From assembly GCA_018969715.1 (NCBI GenBank), contig JAGWXT010000003.1, positions 62,001-126,000 on the forward strand: 64,000 bases of DNA, written 5' to 3'. Positions 33,971 to 41,795 of this stretch are shown one piece after another. Position 1 is the stretch's first letter, and every line of letters starts with the position of its first letter. The notes beneath the pieces are model-generated. The model made no database searches. It saw only the letters and a list, made by a program, of their open reading frames with translations, and was not told where the DNA came from. Both the position numbers and the translations under genes were made by a program. The DNA comes from Actinomycetales bacterium (lineage in GTDB: Bacteria > Actinomycetota > Actinomycetes > S36-B12 > UBA5976).

Positions 33971-35226
33971 CCGGCACCCTCCCCGCACGACTGGCCGGTA
34001 CCTGGCCGGTGATCCTCGGCTCGGCATCCTTCGCCGCATCCGGAATCGCGATGACCGTCATCGCGGCCCGGGTGCTCGGCCCGATGGACTACACCGCCTA
34101 CGCGGCCGTTCTCTCAGTGGTGGGAATCGTTGTTGGCGGCCCGGCGGCGGCGACCGAGCAGGCGCTCACCCGTCGGGTGGCAGCCACGGGGGACGCCCGC
34201 ACGGCAGTGAGCGGACTGCGCGGGTGGCTCCTGGGCTTCGTTCTCGCCGCCGTGGTGGTGGCGATTCTCCCGGTCGGCTGGCAGCCGGTGATGTTCGGCC
34301 CCGCCGTCGTCATCGGCACCCTCGCATTGATCGTCGCCGCACCACTGCAACAGCTGAGCGCGGCGATCAGGGGTCTCACGATGGGCCTGGGCAACCGACT
34401 GCGGTTCGGGCTCAGCCAGGCTGCGTGGGCGGCTGCCAGCATTGTCCTGCCCGTCACCCTGCTGGTCGCCGGCATGGCTCCCCTCACCGCCCTCATTGTC
34501 GGCGCGGTCATCGCGATGGCCGCCCCCCTGGTGGCCGTCCTCGGATGGGGAGCAGGACGTTCACGGGCGCGGCAGGACGTGATCGCCGACGCCGCCAGGG
34601 CCGCGCCCACTAGCTGGGGCGGCGGGCGCGAAGCTCACTTCACCGCCTTGGTGCTGGCCACCCTCGTCATGAGCGCCTGCCTGCTGGCCGTCCCCGCCGC
34701 CCTGCGACCCCATGTCGGGGACATTCCGGCCGCGCAGATCGCGGCCGCGCAGATCGTGATCGGCACCTCCCGGCTCGCGGTGGTCATCGTCGGCTTCTTC
34801 CAGCCCCTCCTGCTCGCGCGCACTGCCCGCCGATCGACCAGCCCTCCCGTCGTGGGTGACCAGGTGACGACACAGGCGGTGGCGCTGGCTGCTGCGCTGG
34901 GCGTTGCCACCGTTGGCCTGCTCACCGTGGTGGGGGGGCCGATCCTGACCGCGCTGTTCGGCCCCGCGTACCCGTTCTCACCGACAGTGCTCGCACTGGG
35001 CTCCGTCGGCGTTGTCGGACTGGGTCCAGCACTGGTGCTCACCTCGGTCGCAACGGGAGCCCACCGCTACCGCCTCGTCGCTGCCGCGTGGCTGACGGCG
35101 GGTGCTGCACTGCTGGCGACCGCGCTGATTCCCACCGATCGCATCACGGTCGTCCTCATCGGGGTACTGGTCTCGTCGTTGGCGCCGCTGGTGGTGCTCA
35201 CCGCGGCACGAGCCTGGCGGCGATGA
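33967..35226 (+). CDS. Polysaccharide flippase-like membrane protein (MOP/Wzx type)
   Basis: 419 residues with about twelve hydrophobic segments. The opening AGTWPVILGSASFAASGIAMTVIAARVLGPMDYTAYAA is characteristic of Wzx/MOP-family lipid-linked-oligosaccharide flippases, and helices in pairs follow to the end. It would turn a lipid-linked repeat unit to the outer face. No Wzy polymerase is recognised in the window. An ABC exporter is also present (18817-21242), so the locus may serve two glycans. GTG start in a GTGA overlap with ugd. Confidence 0.8.
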   Translation: MTGTLPARLAGTWPVILGSASFAASGIAMTVIAARVLGPMDYTAYAAVLSVVGIVVGGPAAATEQALTRRVAATGDARTAVSGLRGWLLGFVLAAVVVAILPVGWQPVMFGPAVVIGTLALIVAAPLQQLSAAIRGLTMGLGNRLRFGLSQAAWAAASIVLPVTLLVAGMAPLTALIVGAVIAMAAPLVAVLGWGAGRSRARQDVIADAARAAPTSWGGGREAHFTALVLATLVMSACLLAVPAALRPHVGDIPAAQIAAAQIVIGTSRLAVVIVGFFQPLLLARTARRSTSPPVVGDQVTTQAVALAAALGVATVGLLTVVGGPILTALFGPAYPFSPTVLALGSVGVVGLGPALVLTSVATGAHRYRLVAAAWLTAGAALLATALIPTDRITVVLIGVLVSSLAPLVVLTAARAWRR

Positions 35227-35229
35227 CGG

Positions 35230-35235
35230 TACGAT
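35230..35235 (+). promoter_or_regulatory. Possible -10 element for tRNA-Pro
   Basis: TACGAT fits TAnnnT and lies 27 nt before the tRNA-Pro 5' end. A -35 box is not obvious. Confidence 0.3.
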
Positions 35236-35262
35236 CCACCGGGGTCGATGGCGAGGGCCCGC

Positions 35263-35336
<74 letters not shown>

Positions 35337-35398
35337 CCGGTGAGTTCGGCCCCGCCAGCGACCAGCCCCCAACCGGTCGGCTGGGCTCATCCATTGCC

Positions 35399-35404
35399 TA
35401 GGCT
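35399..35404 (+). promoter_or_regulatory. -10-like TAGGCT 6 nt before tRNA-Ser(GGA)
   Basis: The hexamer ends 6 nt before the mature 5' end of the tRNA. The same hexamer stands 7 nt before the opposite-strand tRNA-Ser. Confidence 0.4.
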
Positions 35405-35410
35405 TCCGGT

Positions 35411-35495
35411 GGAGGATTCGCATAGTGGCCTAGTGCGCACGCTTGGAAAGCGTGTTGGGAGAGATCCCTCGCGGGTTCGAATCCCGCATCCTCCG
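35411..35495 (+). tRNA. tRNA-Ser (anticodon GGA)
   Basis: Acceptor stem GGAGGAT/ATCCTCC, anticodon GGA in CTTGGAAAG, a long variable arm and T arm GCGGG-TTCGAAT-CCCGC. The discriminator is G, and CCA is encoded at 35496-35498. Confidence 0.95.
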
Positions 35496-35577
35496 CCAAG
35501 GAGCCACGCAGCCGGCTGTCCCATCGCCGGTCTCGCGCCTGCTGGGGAGGTTTGGAAACCCGGCCAAGGCCCGGTGG

Positions 35578-35664
35578 CGGTGGCGGTGGGATTTGAACCC
35601 ACGGAGGACGTCAGCCCTCACACGCTTTCGAGGCGTGCTCCTTCGGCCGCTCGGACACGCCACC
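35578..35664 (-). tRNA. tRNA-Ser (anticodon CGA)
   Basis: Read on the minus strand the acceptor stem GGTGGCG/CGCCACC pairs over 7 bp. The anticodon loop has CGA, a long variable arm follows, and the T arm is GTGGG-TTCAAAT-CCCAC. The discriminator is G, as in tRNA-Ser(GGA), and CCA is encoded (plus-strand TGG at 35575-35577). Confidence 0.94.
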
Positions 35665-35671
35665 GACGGAG

Positions 35672-35677
35672 AGCCTA
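35672..35677 (-). promoter_or_regulatory. -10-like TAGGCT 7 nt before tRNA-Ser(CGA)
   Basis: On the minus strand TAGGCT ends 7 nt before the tRNA 5' end at 35664. The bases from here to 35933 show no gene. Confidence 0.4.
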
Positions 35678-35933
35678 GTGCGCGCCGGCGGGCCGAAGAG
35701 CCGCCACCTGTGCCCCGCTGGGGGGCGCGGCGGGCCGCTGCGCCGGCCATTGTGCAAAGGTTTGGCTAAGAATCCCCGGTGGCTGGGGACTTCTGACATC
35801 GAGGGCCACAAGTGCCAGCTAGTGTCGAGATGCCGGGCGCTGCTGCATCCCCCGTCGGCGGCGCCCGGCCTCAAATCCCTCCTGCGTCCTTGTGCGCCGA
35901 TCCGCGGCTGTCCCTGCACCCCGGGTCCCGGCG

Positions 35934-36404
35934 TCACCCTGAGCGTCGGCTGCGGAACCAGGTGCGCAACAGTCGTGCGGCCTCCTCGGCGCAGACGCCG
36001 CCGACGACCTCCATCCCACCGTCCTGCGCCCAGCCGGGTCGGTCGCGAATGACGTCGCAGGTCGACCCAACCGCCCCGGTGCGTGGCTCGACCGCGCCGT
36101 AGACGATCCGCGCCACCCGCGCATTGAGGGCGGCGCCGGCGCACATTGCACAGGGCTCGACCGTGGTGAGCAGTGTGTAGCCATCCAGGCGCCACTGACC
36201 CACGGTCCGGCCGGCCTCCCGCAGGGCGATGATCTCCGCATGCGCCGTCGGATCGGCGTCCGCCACGCAGGCGTTGACCCCCGCCCCTCGGATCACCCCC
36301 TGCGGATCGATCACCAGGGCGGCGATCGGCACATCGGGGCCGGCGATGACCGACTGGGCACGCGCGAGTGCGATCGTCATGAGCTCCTCATCACGAGCCG
36401 ACAC
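35934..36404 (-). CDS. tadA: tRNA-adenosine deaminase (TadA)
   Basis: 156 residues of the cytidine-deaminase fold. The zinc site is complete: HAEI (His-Ala-Glu, with Glu as proton shuttle) and [28 protein letters not shown] is typical of TadA, which turns A34 into inosine in tRNA-Arg(ACG) so it can read several codons. The GTG at 36404 gives VSARDEELM; another GTG two codons upstream (36410) is equally possible. It points toward tRNA-Ser(CGA) and away from upp, whose start is 48 nt off. Confidence 0.92.
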   Translation of the reverse strand: MSARDEELMTIALARAQSVIAGPDVPIAALVIDPQGVIRGAGVNACVADADPTAHAEIIALREAGRTVGQWRLDGYTLLTTVEPCAMCAGAALNARVARIVYGAVEPRTGAVGSTCDVIRDRPGWAQDGGMEVVGGVCAEEAARLLRTWFRSRRSG

Positions 36405-36439
36405 GCGCACGCCACCACCCTGCCATCGGCGGCGGGCGC

Positions 36440-36445
36440 TAGCGT
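36440..36445 (+). promoter_or_regulatory. -10-like TAGCGT, leaderless arrangement
   Basis: TAGCGT ends 7 nt before the upp ATG at 36453, which lacks a ribosome site. Confidence 0.5.
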
Positions 36446-36452
36446 GCCCAGC

Positions 36453-37088
36453 ATGGACATCCGGATCGTCGACCACCCGCTCGTGGCAGCCAAGCTGACC
36501 GAGTTGCGTGATGAGCGCACGGGCACGATCACCTTCCGTCGGCTCTGCGATGAGCTGGTGACCCTGCTCGCCTATGAAGCGACGCGAGATATGCAGGTGC
36601 GCGCCGTCGGGGTCATCACCCCGGTCGGACCCACGGACGGCGTGGCCCTCAGTGGGCCACCGCCGCTGGTCGTGCCCATCCTGCGGGCGGGCCTGGGCAT
36701 GCTCGACGGGATGCTGCGCCTGCTGCCCGGTGCGGATGTCGGATTCCTCGGCATGGTCCGCGATGAGGGCACGCTCATCGCCTCGACCTACGCCGACCGC
36801 ATCCCGGCGGACCTGCGGGAGCGCGAGGTCTTCCTCCTCGATCCGATGCTGGCCACTGGCGGCACCCTGAGCACGGCGATTTCCCTGCTGCGCGAACGCG
36901 GGGCGGCATCGATCACCGCCGTCTGCCTGATCGCCGCGCCTGAGGGCATCGCTCATCTCCGCTCCGAGATCGGCTCGGCGAGCACCGTCACGATCGTGGC
37001 GGCGGGGCTTGATGAGCGCCTCAACGACGTCGGCTACATCGTCCCCGGGCTCGGTGACGCGGGGGATCGGCTGTTCGGGCCTGCCTGA
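36453..37088 (+). CDS. upp: Uracil phosphoribosyltransferase
   Basis: 211 residues, the normal length. The PRPP-binding motif is [11 protein letters not shown] at about residues 128-136. Other signatures are the N-terminal [24 protein letters not shown], the [10 protein letters not shown] strand and the C-terminal GDAGDRLFG that closes over uracil. It makes UMP from uracil and PRPP. The start is supported by the -10 placed 7 nt before it. It is followed by the livG-type gene with its own -10. Confidence 0.95.
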   Translation: MDIRIVDHPLVAAKLTELRDERTGTITFRRLCDELVTLLAYEATRDMQVRAVGVITPVGPTDGVALSGPPPLVVPILRAGLGMLDGMLRLLPGADVGFLGMVRDEGTLIASTYADRIPADLREREVFLLDPMLATGGTLSTAISLLRERGAASITAVCLIAAPEGIAHLRSEIGSASTVTIVAAGLDERLNDVGYIVPGLGDAGDRLFGPA

Positions 37089-37114
37089 ACCGCGCCTCCC
37101 GCGCTGCCGGGCGC

Positions 37115-37120
37115 TACTCT
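37115..37120 (+). promoter_or_regulatory. -10-like TACTCT, leaderless arrangement
   Basis: TACTCT ends 6 nt before the livG ATG at 37127. Confidence 0.4.
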
Positions 37121-37126
37121 CCCGCC

Positions 37127-37927
37127 ATGCGTGACATCCCGCTGCTGGAGACGCAGGGGATCACCGTCACCCTCGGTGGCCTGCGGGTCCTCGAGGACGT
37201 GAGCATCACCGTGCCCTCCGGCCGCGTGACCGGGCTGATCGGACCCAATGGCGCGGGCAAGACGACCCTGTTCAACGTCGTCAGCGGGTTCATCCGGCCC
37301 GATTCCGGGGTGGTCCGCTATCGCAGCCGCACCCGGCGCCACATCCGGCCACATCGGCTCACCCGGATGGGAATTGCCCGCACGCTGCAGGGGGTCGGCC
37401 TGTTCGGCTCCCTGACGGGGCTGGAGAACGTCATGCTCGGGGCCAATGCCGGCGTTCGATCGGGGTTCCTCTCGTCCATGCTCGCCATGCCCTGGACTGA
37501 TATCGAGGAGCGCGGGCTCGCCCGCCGCGCCCGGCAGGCGCTCACCGATCTCGGAGTCGACGACTACGTCAACCGCTACCCGGATGAGATGCCCTACCCG
37601 GTGCAGAAGCGGGTTGCGCTGGCCCGTGCGCTCGTCAGTGACCCGGAACTGCTGCTGCTCGATGAGCCGGCCGGTGGGATCGGCGCAGATGACATCGCGG
37701 AGCTGGCACTGCTGATTCGGTCATGGGCGCCCCAGCGGACCGTCCTGCTGGTTGAGCACCACATGGAATTGGTGATGGATGTCTGCGAGCAGATCTGGGT
37801 GCTGGATGCCGGTCGGGTGATCGCCCGCGGCACCCCCGCCGAGATCAGAGGTGACTCCGATGTCCTCACCGCCTACCTTGGCGACTCGGCTGCGGCTGCG
37901 CCGCCCGAGCCGAGGGGACAGGCCTGA
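37127..37927 (+). CDS. livG: Branched-chain amino acid-type ABC importer ATPase (LivG)
   Basis: 266 residues. Walker A is GPNGAGKTT. The Q-loop region is ARTLQGVGLFGSLTGLENV and Walker B LLLLDEPAGGI, with the switch His in VLLVEHHMELVM, the classic LivG sequence. The signature motif is degenerate: EMPYPVQKRVALARAL stands where LSGGQ or LPYGxQKR is expected. The normal motif in LivF could make up one composite ATP site. It feeds a livG-livF-livH-livM operon that imports branched-chain amino acids or a related compound. Confidence 0.9.
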   Translation: MRDIPLLETQGITVTLGGLRVLEDVSITVPSGRVTGLIGPNGAGKTTLFNVVSGFIRPDSGVVRYRSRTRRHIRPHRLTRMGIARTLQGVGLFGSLTGLENVMLGANAGVRSGFLSSMLAMPWTDIEERGLARRARQALTDLGVDDYVNRYPDEMPYPVQKRVALARALVSDPELLLLDEPAGGIGADDIAELALLIRSWAPQRTVLLVEHHMELVMDVCEQIWVLDAGRVIARGTPAEIRGDSDVLTAYLGDSAAAAPPEPRGQA

Positions 37928-38655
37928 TGGTTGTCGTCATGACCCAGCCCGACCTGCGGGTCCGGGATCTGAGCGTCCGGTACGGGCCGGTGCAGGCGGT
38001 CTCCCACGTCTTCCTCGAGGCCCAGTGCGGGCAGGTGACGGCGGTGATCGGGGCCAATGGTGCCGGGAAGTCCTCACTGCTGCGCGCGATCGCCGGGCTG
38101 GTGCGTCCATCCGGGGGTGAGGTGCATGTCGGCGAGGACGAGATCACCGGCGGGCGCCCGGAGGAGATCGTCCGGGCCGGGGTGGCCCTGGTGCCCGAGG
38201 GGCGCTCGACCATCCCCGAGTTGACGGTGACCGAGAACCTCGTCCTCGGCGCCCTCTGGCATTCCCGCTCTCAGCGCGGACACACCCTCGTGCAGGTCTT
38301 GGACTTGTTCCCCGCCCTCGCCGAACGACGCCATGCCCATGCGGCAACCCTCAGTGGCGGCGAGCGACAGCAGCTCGCCATCGGCCGGGCGCTGATGTCC
38401 AAGCCCAAGGTGCTCCTGCTCGATGAGCCATCGCTCGGGCTGGCACCCATGATCGTCACCCAGATCCTCGAACTTATCCAGCGCCTGGCGGAGGACACCG
38501 ACTTGGCGGTCCTGCTCGTGGAGCAGAACGCCGTCACCGCCCTGCGGGTGGCCCGACGAGCGGTCGTGCTCAACCTCGGACGCATCGTCATGACCGGCAC
38601 CAGTGAGGAGATCGCCGCCGATGAGCAGTTGCGCCATGCCTACCTCGGCTACTGA
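37927..38655 (+). CDS. livF: Branched-chain amino acid-type ABC importer ATPase (LivF)
   Basis: 242 residues. Walker A GANGAGKSS, the LVPEGRSTIPELTVTENL stretch typical of LivF, signature LSGGERQQLAIGRAL and Walker B LLLLDEPSLGLAP with VLLVEQNAVTALRVARRAVVLNLGRI. Together with LivG it powers the LivHM channel. Its ATG overlaps the livG stop by one base (TGATG); an ATG at 37939 would remove four residues and is also possible. Confidence 0.92.
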   Translation: MVVVMTQPDLRVRDLSVRYGPVQAVSHVFLEAQCGQVTAVIGANGAGKSSLLRAIAGLVRPSGGEVHVGEDEITGGRPEEIVRAGVALVPEGRSTIPELTVTENLVLGALWHSRSQRGHTLVQVLDLFPALAERRHAHAATLSGGERQQLAIGRALMSKPKVLLLDEPSLGLAPMIVTQILELIQRLAEDTDLAVLLVEQNAVTALRVARRAVVLNLGRIVMTGTSEEIAADEQLRHAYLGY

Positions 38656-38678
38656 CCTGGACGGCGCCGGCGGCCGCG

Positions 38679-39557
38679 ATGGTTGAGTTCGGCTCCTACC
38701 TGCTCGGCGGGGTGACCAGCGGCATCATCTACGCGCTGCTGGCCCTCGCCCTCGTGCTGATCTACCGCAGCAGCGGGGTGGTCAACTTCGCCCAGGTCGG
38801 GCAGGCGACGATTACCTGCTACATCGCCCTCACCGTGCAGCTGCGCACCGGCAGTTGGCTGCTGGGTCTGGTCACCGCCCTCATCGCCGGGGTGCTGCTG
38901 GGCCTGATCGTGCAGGTCTTCGTGCTTCGGCCGGTTCGACGATCGGATCCGGCGGGTGCGCTGATCGCCTCCTTCGGCGTGCTCATCGCCCTGCAGGGGG
39001 TTGCCGGGCTGGTGTGGAGTGGGGAGTTCCGTGCCTTCCCACAGCCCTTCCCCGATACCCCGTTGGTGATCGGGGGCGCCGCACTGCCGTTCTCGGTCTA
39101 CAACCTCGTCACCCTTATCGCGGCGGCGCTGCTGGTGGTGTTCCTCGCCTGGCTGTTCAACCGCACCGATGTGGGACTGGCCATGCGCGCCAGTGCCCAC
39201 AACCCCGAGGTGGCGCGCCTGTCGGGGGTGCGCGTCGGACGGATGATCGCCTTGGGTTGGGGTCTCGCCGGACTGGTCGGCGCACTGGCCGGGGTGCTCG
39301 TCGCCCCCCTCACCCTGCTCTCGCCCACCTCCTTCAATGTCCTGCTCGTCTTTGCCTTCACCGTGGCGGTCGTGGGTGGCTTGGAGAGCCCGGTCGGTGC
39401 GGTCGCCATCGGGATCTTCACCGGTGTGGTGCTCTCCCTGGTGACCGGCTACACCGACGCGACGAACACCCCGCTGGTGGCGCTGGCACTGCTCGTCATC
39501 AGCCTCATCCTCAAGCCCGAGGGTGCCTTCGGGCACCGGGCGACCAGGGAGGTCTGA
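38679..39557 (+). CDS. livH: Branched-chain amino acid-type ABC permease (LivH)
   Basis: 292 residues with about eight membrane segments. Family marks are the N-terminal LLGGVTSGIIYALLALALVLIYRSSGVVNFAQ, a central FNRTDVGLAMRASAHNPEVARLSGVRVGRMIALGWGLAG (the cytoplasmic loop that contacts the ATPases) and VGGLESPVGAVAIGIFTGV. It forms the channel with LivM. It is 23 nt after livF in the same operon. Confidence 0.92.
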   Translation: MVEFGSYLLGGVTSGIIYALLALALVLIYRSSGVVNFAQVGQATITCYIALTVQLRTGSWLLGLVTALIAGVLLGLIVQVFVLRPVRRSDPAGALIASFGVLIALQGVAGLVWSGEFRAFPQPFPDTPLVIGGAALPFSVYNLVTLIAAALLVVFLAWLFNRTDVGLAMRASAHNPEVARLSGVRVGRMIALGWGLAGLVGALAGVLVAPLTLLSPTSFNVLLVFAFTVAVVGGLESPVGAVAIGIFTGVVLSLVTGYTDATNTPLVALALLVISLILKPEGAFGHRATREV

Positions 39558-39558
39558 G

Positions 39559-40608
39559 GTGGCTGCGCTCTTCCGCATCCCCGGGGTGCGCCTGATCGGC
39601 AGCCTGCTGCTGGTCATCGTCGGCTATCGCATCGTCTATCTGTGGATCAACGACAACGTCGACCCCCTGATGAACTTCTGGATCGCCCAGGGCGCGGTCT
39701 ACGCCACCGCATTGTTCGGGATGGTGATCCTGGTCGGCCTCTCCGGGCAGGTATCCCTCGGCAATGGGGCCCTGATGGCGGTCGGCGGCTACGGCTTCGG
39801 GGTCGCCTCCCTGGCGTGGGGGCTGGACCCCTTTCCCGCCGTGGTCGTGAGCGTGCTGCTGGGCATCGGCTTCGGCCTGGTCGTTGGGGTGATCGCAGCC
39901 CGACTGCGGGGTCCCTACCTGGCCGGGCTCACCCTCGCCCTCGCCGTGGGGCTGCCCGCCATCGCCAACCGCTTCCCGGCCGCCCTTGGCGGGGAGGAGG
40001 GGCTGTTCGTGGATGTCAGTTACCCACCGGAGCAGGCGGTGACCGCCTTCGGGGTGCGACTGTGGGGTCCCTATGACCTGGACTTCCCGGTTGAGCGCTG
40101 GCAGGCATGGCTGGCCGGGGCCCTCATGTTCGCCACCCTCTTCGTCGCCGTCAACCTTGCCCGCGGTCGTCAAGGTCGGATCTGGCGAGCCGCGCGGGAC
40201 AACCCGGTGGCTGCCGCGCTGTGCGGGGTGAATCCGGCCAACGCGAAGGTCCTGGCCTTCACTGTCAGCAGTGCCGCTGCGGCCGCGGCCGGTGCCGCCT
40301 TCGCCCAACTGCTCGGCGTCGTGAGCCCCGGTGCCTTCGCCCTCGGGCTGTCGCTCAGCCTGCTCGTGGGAGTCGTGCTGGGGGGCCGCTCAAGCCTCAC
40401 CGGTGCGTTCATCGGAGCGGCGATCCTGGTCGCCCTCCCCCAGCTCGTTGTCCAGGCCGCGGGCAGCGGCGGCTGGGATGTCCGGGTGACCGACAACCTC
40501 CCGACGATCCTTTACGGCCTGCTCGTCGTCCTCGTCGTCATCCTCGCTCCCGGCGGCATCGTCGGATCGCTCACCAGCGGCTGGCGTCGACTGCGCCACC
40601 GGGGCTGA
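39559..40608 (+). CDS. livM: Branched-chain amino acid-type ABC permease (LivM)
   Basis: 349 residues with about ten membrane segments. The pattern GLSGQVSLGNGALMAVGGYG, LRGPYLAGLTLALAVGLPAIANRF, RAARDNPVAAALCGVNPANAKVLAFTVSSAAAAAAGA and VVLGGRSSLTGAFIGAA is typical of LivM. The GTG start at 39559 has GGGAGG about 8 nt upstream; a longer frame lacks a ribosome site. The 3' 219 nt lie opposite the end of a DUF2304 gene. Confidence 0.92.
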   Translation: MAALFRIPGVRLIGSLLLVIVGYRIVYLWINDNVDPLMNFWIAQGAVYATALFGMVILVGLSGQVSLGNGALMAVGGYGFGVASLAWGLDPFPAVVVSVLLGIGFGLVVGVIAARLRGPYLAGLTLALAVGLPAIANRFPAALGGEEGLFVDVSYPPEQAVTAFGVRLWGPYDLDFPVERWQAWLAGALMFATLFVAVNLARGRQGRIWRAARDNPVAAALCGVNPANAKVLAFTVSSAAAAAAGAAFAQLLGVVSPGAFALGLSLSLLVGVVLGGRSSLTGAFIGAAILVALPQLVVQAAGSGGWDVRVTDNLPTILYGLLVVLVVILAPGGIVGSLTSGWRRLRHRG

Positions 40609-40947
40609 GGCCAGCCGCTCCACCTCCGCCTGGAGCAGCCCGAGTGCTCGGACGAGGGTGGCGATCGACTCCCGGTAGTCGCGCATGCGCAGGTAGCTCC
40701 ATACCGCGAGGTACACCACCGCCAGGGCCAGCAGGTACAGCAGCAGATCCGCTCCCCGACCGACGCCGAGCGCCCCGGCGGCCTGCGTCCAGAGGTCCGG
40801 GCGCAGGACGCTGAAGACGAGGATGCCGGCGAGCAGCAGGAGGAAGAGCCGGCGGAGCGCCTTGCCGCGAGAGGTCGTCGAGTAGAGGAAGCCCAGGAAG
40901 GGCAGCGCGAGGATGGCCGCCACCAGCAGCCACTGGACCGGCGTCAT
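40390..40947 (-). CDS. DUF2304 domain membrane protein
   Basis: 185 residues from the ATG. Three hydrophobic segments (about 7-25, 33-50, 65-83) and the YLRMRDYRESIATLVRALGLLQAEVERL coiled stretch match DUF2304. The acidic tail (from about residue 113, with DDDEDDEQ) is longer than usual and is encoded antisense to the last 219 nt of livM, an unusually large convergent overlap. It follows a GT2 gene on the same strand by 13 nt, repeating the GT2-DUF2304 order seen at 427-1661. Confidence 0.78.
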   Translation of the reverse strand: MTPVQWLLVAAILALPFLGFLYSTTSRGKALRRLFLLLLAGILVFSVLRPDLWTQAAGALGVGRGADLLLYLLALAVVYLAVWSYLRMRDYRESIATLVRALGLLQAEVERLASAPVAQSTPAAGERSDDAAGSEDDDEDDEQAVKDRREVVGHPDIPAAAARGLDNELGEGDQDRRSDERTGEA

Positions 40948-40960
40948 CGGGTGCGCCAGG

Positions 40961-41656
40961 TCATCGACCCACGCCGGCGTGGAACAGGCGGTCGAACACG
41001 ATGTTGAGGGCGTTGATACTGCTCTGGCCCTTGGCGCGGCTGTAGTCGTCGTAGTGGATCTCAGTGGGGTACTCCGACCAGGTCAGCCGATGGCTGGCGA
41101 TGATGTCGAGGATCTCACTGGCGTGACCCATTCCCGGATCCCGCAGATCCGCGACGTCGATGAAACGGCGACCGAGGACCCGCAGACCGTTGTGGGTGTC
41201 GGTGACCGCCATCCGCGTGCTGAGCCGGGTGTAGGCGATCGCCGCCCGCAGCACCGCCCTGCGCACCGGCGGCACCCACTGGGCGTGACCGAGAAACCGG
41301 GAGCCCAGGACGACATCCACGCCGCTGTCATGCGCCTGGTCGACCATTGCGGCAGCTGCCTGCGGATCGTGCTGACCGTCGGCGTCGAAGGTGACGGCCA
41401 TGGCGGCAGCATGGCTGCGGACGAAGTCGAACCCGGTTTGCAGGGCGGCGCCCTGCCCCAGATTGATGACATGACGCACAACCCGTGCGCCGGCTCGGCG
41501 GGCGATGGCCCCCGTGCCGTCCCGCGAGCCGTCGTCGATCACGACGATCTGGCTGAAGTGCTGACGCAAGCCCGTCACCACCTCGCCCACCCGGGTTGCC
41601 TCATTGTGCGCCGGAACCACCACCCACACCTGCGGTCGGCGGATACGAGCGGGCAC
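40961..41656 (-). CDS. GT2 family glycosyltransferase, polyprenyl-phosphate type
   Basis: 231 residues from the GTG at 41656. It has VVVPAHNEATRV, IDDGSRDGTG, a RHVINLGQGAALQTGFDF helix and FDADGQHDP, the same DADGQHD site as the GT2 at 427. The C-terminal part ends EIHYDDYSRAKGQSSINALNIVFDRLF. It would pass a sugar to a polyprenyl phosphate at the inner membrane face. An upstream ATG at 41701 would add 15 residues without a better ribosome site. It pairs with the DUF2304 protein downstream and lies between livM and the binding-protein gene. Confidence 0.88.
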   Translation of the reverse strand: MPARIRRPQVWVVVPAHNEATRVGEVVTGLRQHFSQIVVIDDGSRDGTGAIARRAGARVVRHVINLGQGAALQTGFDFVRSHAAAMAVTFDADGQHDPQAAAAMVDQAHDSGVDVVLGSRFLGHAQWVPPVRRAVLRAAIAYTRLSTRMAVTDTHNGLRVLGRRFIDVADLRDPGMGHASEILDIIASHRLTWSEYPTEIHYDDYSRAKGQSSINALNIVFDRLFHAGVGR

Positions 41657-41795
41657 CAGCCAAGCATGGCACCCCCCCGTCCGCGGCCCCACGAGGTGCA
41701 TTGCGTCACAGTGCGGGCTACCATCAGCCAACCGTCTGCGGCCCTCCGGCCGAGCGGCGCCGCTGGGGCGCCATGACGGTGGGAGGGAAAGCAAC

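Noticed and set aside
35665-35933. Open frames between tRNA-Ser(CGA) and tadA
   Set aside because: They are Pro/Arg-rich, run into the tRNA and tadA in shadow frames and have no ribosome site.
38649-39617. A 322-codon minus-strand frame
   Set aside because: It is antisense to livH, which has complete LivH motifs.
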